Below are positions 31,328 through 34,760 of a stretch of DNA of 34,760 nucleotides, one piece after another. This DNA comes from Spirogloea muscicola (taxonomy: Eukaryota > Streptophyta > Zygnematophyceae > Spirogloeales > Spirogloeaceae), in the NCBI GenBank assembly GCA_009602725.1, contig WELB01000142.1, forward strand, positions 154,653 through 189,412, written 5' to 3'. The notes below the pieces were generated by a model, which saw only the letters and a program-made list of their open reading frames with translations, searched no databases and was not told the DNA's origin. A program made the position numbers and the translations under genes. Position 1 is the stretch's first letter; each line of letters opens with the position of its first letter.

Positions 31328-31831
31328 TCAGTAATCACGGGTCAAACCATAAAGGTCGCTAACCGATGCCTGAATACTAGATGGCAGATACGAAGCCCTT
31401 CGGCCACCAACTAGAGCTCGCCCAGCTTTCTGGTGCAAAGCATTAGCCTGAGCACGCTGCAAAAAGGCCGAACTCGTCGTCGCAAGGTACCTGGCCGGTA
31501 CCCGCCTTCGCCCGTCAGGGTGGGTCATCCCAATCGGAGCGGGCCTGAGGGCTTTTCGGCTTCGCTTTGAGGCTTTTTGATCGGTTCGAGCGGTGAGGAT
31601 GGGGACTGCTCGCTGATGCCATATCGACGACTCAGCGGCAGGTCCGCGCTGTTGTTGAGCGGTTGGGATGGTAGGATGAAGACTGATTGCCGATGTCGGT
31701 CGACGACGCGGCGGCATCTGCGCACTTACGTGACCGGTGCCGAGCTGAAGGTGCCGTGTTTGCGAATCCTGGTTCACAGTAAGTCGATAGGTGACGTGCC
31801 TCAAAAGTCCACGCGTGCAGCCACCGCACAT
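31328..31831 (-). CDS. Conserved-tail repeat family, copy C (167-aa frame)
   Basis: Minus-strand frame of 167 aa from an ATG at 31831. The last 55 residues, RYLATTSSAFLQRAQANALH then QKAGRALVGGRRASYLPSS and DLYGLTRDY-stop, align with the tails of copies A, B and D (LQR, ALH, AGRAL, and LTR-x-Tyr at the stop). The N-terminal two thirds are Arg/Ser/Pro-rich with no domain I recognise and may not be coding. It is the most diverged copy. Two hairpin copies lie nearby at 31916 and 32031. Confidence 0.4.
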   Translation of the reverse strand: MCGGCTRGLLRHVTYRLTVNQDSQTRHLQLGTGHVSAQMPPRRRPTSAISLHPTIPTAQQQRGPAAESSIWHQRAVPILTARTDQKASKRSRKALRPAPIGMTHPDGRRRVPARYLATTSSAFLQRAQANALHQKAGRALVGGRRASYLPSSIQASVSDLYGLTRDY

Positions 31832-31890
31832 GCCTTGTCAGATCGGCAGTAATAAGCCACCGACGGGATATCTCATGACAAGCTCTTCCA

Positions 31891-32090
31891 GTCTTTCTCT
31901 TTCCACAAGGGGCGAGGGCTGTGGAAGAGCCCGGAAAGAGCATTGACAGGGACCGAAGGGGCCGAAAGGTACTGAAACACACGACTCAGCAAGTACCATG
32001 CAGGATAATTACATGGTGACACTCAGTCTGGGGTGGCTTTTCACAGCCCTCGCCCCCTTTGGAAGAGCACATGTCTTTCCCAGACCTTGT
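31891..32090. repeat. Inverted repeat around GGGCGAGGGCTGTG hairpins
   Basis: The left arm (31891-31940) contains TTCCACAAGGGGCGAGGGCT. The reverse complement of the right arm (32031-32090) contains TTCCAAAGGGGGCGAGGGCT. The arms are separated by about 100 bases. Both carry the family hairpin, facing each other, like the arrangement at 28.0-28.7 kb but more diverged. Confidence 0.7.
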
Positions 32091-32288
32091 CCCTCATGCC
32101 CGCTTGTCCCGGGCCTTGCTCACTGCAAAGTCGGCTGTGGTGCTAGTGAGACTACGACAACAATGCAAGAGCATCTTAAAAGGAAGCTATGCTGTCGTTG
32201 CAGACTTCAACTTCCAGAAGCATCAAGGAGTGCTGTAAATCAATGGGCCAAAAATCAAGTAAACAATGAAGGCAGCAAAACACCGAGT

Positions 32289-34387
32289 CTAGGTTACAAG
32301 CAAGAGTTCTGTGCAGACATTGCCAGATACATTCTTGGCAGACCCTGCAACATTCTTGCACTTCCACTCTCTGCCAGCCCATCTTCCGCCTGGCTCAACC
32401 TGCACAGATATGTCTCGCAAGTGGATGCCCAAAGCTGGGCTCTCGGGTAGCCCAATGAGAAGCCCAATGTGTCGCTTTACTCCGATGCCCCATAAGTTGG
32501 ACACAAACACTCGCTTGATGACGGGCATAGCAGTAGGATCAAAGCCTGGAGGATCCCCGTGGCCGAAGTAGTCATAGATGCCAAATGCATCCCTCACACC
32601 TTCAACGTAGATGTCTCGGAAGACCACCCTATTGAGGCCGCAAATCAATCATCCAATCAGTACTTGCTGTTATCAACTACAGCCCTGACTGACGGCGTGC
32701 TTGGCATATCGACAAACGATCTGAGAGATACATGCTTCAGTGTGGGGTAATTGCAGGACTCGAAACTCAAGCGTTGGTCTCGAGCATGGTTTAGTACTTG
32801 ATCAAGCGAGATAGGATGCCAGCTATGTCTGTGCCGATGTTAAATATATGAGAAAGGGACCTGTTTGTTACACAGCATATCTGAGAGTGGATGCTCACCC
32901 TTGGACCTCACCGCCTCGACCTGCAGCAGATTTCACAAACAGGGCCTTGCCCGCACCATATATGCGGCACCCCTCGAACACCACATTTCGAACACCTCCT
33001 GACATCTCACTTCCGATGGCAAGTCCACCAGCTGACCGAAGCTCAAGATTGCGTACAACGATGAAAGCACTCTCGCGCTTTAGGCTGTAGCCATATTGGT
33101 CCCACCCGCTCTTAATGGCCACTGCGTCGTCGCCGACACTTATGTAGCATCTCTCAATGACAACGTACCTGCAGGAATCTGCATGTGCAAGTAAATTCCT
33201 GCAATGAGCTTCTTGCATGCAGCATTGACAAGTCAGAGAAGACCCACATGCAGAGGCAGCTTCTACTGGACCTTCAATGTGACTGAGAGCAGCGTGCTAG
33301 GTCATAGAAACCCGAGCCTGGCCAAAAGCCAGCTACTTCTACCGGGAATAATGTGCTGCCACTTCTTACCAGGGTCAATGCCATCTGTCTCCCGTTGCTC
33401 AATGGGAGCTACAATGGTCAGAGAGTGAAGGTAGATGTGGTCCGAGTAAATTGGTCGGATGTTCCACAATGGCGAGTTTACGAAGGTGAGATTGTAGACA
33501 ACAATCGAGCTACTGTACTGGACCTCCAATAAGTGTCCCCGCATATGAGACAGTCTATTGCTATCCCAGGCCTTCCACCAGACCGAGCCCTGACCATCAA
33601 TGGTCCCATTCTGACCTGCACAAAGAGATTGCAGAGAATGATCAAGGTGGAGCTAAGACGTGCCGTAGTGGAGGAGCTCGCATAAGCGAGAGATTGCTAC
33701 ATGGACATCTACCTCCATGAGTATCTTCCCCACCTTTGCCAGAGCTTTACCAAGACCATTTACTGTTACAGACAATATTAGTAGGATCCAGACGTAGCAA
33801 AGGAAGGCAGCCTGAACAGGAGACACACCTGCAATGATCACGTCAGTGATGTTTGTGCCGTAGATCAAGCTCTGATACCTGGGGCCAGCCATTGACCGAC
33901 CAGGACCATATGTTGGCGGCTGGGGGATGAGGGGGTACTCCCCAAAGTCCTGCAGTACAAGACAAGCCTTAGTATCACAGTAATCGAGTTCACAGTCATG
34001 TTGGAATGCAAGGAGCATTGTGCTTCACAAGTCTTCTGCATTCTCATTCGAAAGTGCAGACTTGGTAGTAGCTGATGGGTGCATGGAATCAGCTTTGCAA
34101 GGCCTTACAGTGCTTCCGAGAATGACCGCACCATACTCGAGTAACAGAGTCGTGTGGCTGGTAAGGTTGAACGGCCCGGTGACGTATCGTCCCCTGGGCA
34201 CCACCAGCTGAGCGCCTCCATCGTGGGCAATGGCGGCGAGCGCCTTCATCGCCTGCCTGAAAGCGTGTGTGCTGCTGGCCGCGCCATTGCCGTGGGCGCC
34301 GAAGTCCGTCACGTCGAAGCTGGCAGGCAGGACGAGGGGGGCCACTGCTTTTGAGCGAGCAGTGTCCAGTTGGGGCGGACAAGGCAC
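32289..34387 (-). CDS. GH28 polygalacturonase-like pectinase, first exon not found
   Basis: Glycoside hydrolase family 28 beta-helix enzyme acting on wall pectin (homogalacturonan). It is closest to the plant clade typified by At4g23820-like probable polygalacturonases. Minus-strand exons in coding order: 34387-34109 (FDVTDFGAHGNGAAS; GGAQLVVPRGRYVTGPFNLT), 33949-33829 (DFGEYPLIPQPPTYGPGRS), 33615-33370 (NGTIDGQGSVWW; TDGIDP), 33178-32899 (SVGDDAVAIKSGWDQYG; GSEMSGG; GRGG) and 32628-32289, giving 422 codons, all in phase. The catalytic region keeps TDGIDP and GDDAVAIKSG. The GHG motif of classical polygalacturonases is replaced by GSEMSGG and RIK by VKSAAGRGG, as in this plant clade, so the exact specificity is uncertain. 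A phase-0 acceptor at 34388 implies an upstream exon with the signal peptide. The product should be secreted. Confidence 0.93.
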
Positions 34388-34760
34388 CTACAGCATGACC
34401 AACTCGTGAGTAGCAAGCGACGGCTTGGTGCGGCGCCCGTGCCGAGCTACTTGGGCCGGCTGGACCACCCTGCCGGAGCTTTGAGACTTGACGCAATCGA
34501 CGAGGTGCCTTTCAACGCCGGGCTGAGGGAAGCTGACACTGTAGAAGCCCCGAAGGACGATACGAGCTGCATGGCGCAGCTCAAGTGCCATCCACAGCCG
34601 ATTCCAGGTGCTCCCGGAAGCACCGTCACACTGGCGAAGGGCCCGCGAGCTTCGCAGTCGCTACCTGTGCTTGCGAGAGGTGCCCCAAGCGGCGCGACCG
34701 AGCGCCGGCGGCGCCAGGCTCGCGCTCGCGAGCCTCCTGCCGCGCCGGCGGCCGGCGCCG
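34388..34760 (-). other. Upstream of GH28: first exon expected, not resolved
   Basis: The GH28 gene needs a preceding in-phase exon with its start and secretion signal. Candidate minus-strand ATGs exist at 34591 and 34629, but neither gives a clear hydrophobic signal sequence joined by a good donor. The last 150 bases of the window are highly GC-rich. The true first exon may lie beyond the window. Confidence 0.5.

Larger units (their letters stand above)
27581..32049. repeat. Dispersed GGGCTGG/CCAGCCC hairpin motif, nine copies
   Basis: Copies at 27581-27599, 27783-27801, 28191-28210, 28285-28303, 28461-28480 (minus), 28720-28739, 31109-31125, 31916-31932 (minus) and 32031-32049. Each is a 5-7 bp stem closed by a short T-rich loop (for example GGGCTGGCTTTTCACAGCCC). 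The loop and stem ends vary while pairing is mostly kept. Most copies are preceded by TTGTCnATTCTTTT and several are followed by TTGCCCCCATTGGGAGAGCC. At least two follow the coding tail of the repeat family directly, so the motif is probably the 3' untranslated or terminal hairpin of that family. Confidence 0.8.

Overview
The window is nuclear DNA of a green-lineage eukaryote, most likely a streptophyte alga or early-diverging plant relative (inference). The reasons are: many short GT-AG introns; a VEL/VIN3-type Polycomb accessory protein; a kinesin-12 of the plant phragmoplast/POK type; a plant-clade GH28 pectinase; a plant-like Maf protein; and broken Ty3-type retroelement remains. There is a single N at 8138 and a 489-base N gap at 22976-23464, so this is a draft assembly. 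Splice sites were read by eye: I kept junctions where donor, acceptor, phase and family homology agreed.

Layout. 53-5673 (+): a VEL (VIN3-like) chromatin protein; ten phase-consistent exons sum to exactly 1000 codons. 5674-8137: no recognisable gene. 8138-18777 (+): kinesin-12, 27 exons, about 1861 aa, motor followed by a very long coiled coil. 18778-19412: a convergent intergenic stretch with a tandem duplication and a perfect 42-base palindrome. 19413-21195 (-): Maf-like nucleotide pyrophosphatase, N-terminal exon not found. 21230-22975 (+): alpha/beta hydrolase, N-terminal exons not found and C-terminus in the gap. 23779-26482 (-): complete PP2C phosphatase, 9 exons, 460 aa. 26483-32288: repeat-rich accessory region. 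32289-34387 (-): GH28 polygalacturonase-like gene, all but its first exon.

The accessory region holds two things of note. One is a decayed Ty3-type integrase followed by a PHD finger. The other is an unrecognised repeat family seen four times. Its members share a coding tail ending LLTR-x-Tyr-stop, and two copies differ almost only at synonymous third positions. At least two members are followed by a 3' module that forms a GGGCTG/CAGCCC hairpin, and this hairpin occurs about nine times between 27.5 and 32.1 kb.

The identified genes are ordinary, unlinked eukaryotic genes: chromatin silencing, cell-plate/spindle motor, nucleotide-pool cleaning, esterase-type hydrolase, phosphatase signalling and wall-pectin turnover. 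I see no operon-like cooperation. The most novel items are the VEL protein that combines its own zinc-finger remnant with a canonical PHD finger, and the conserved-tail/hairpin repeat family.
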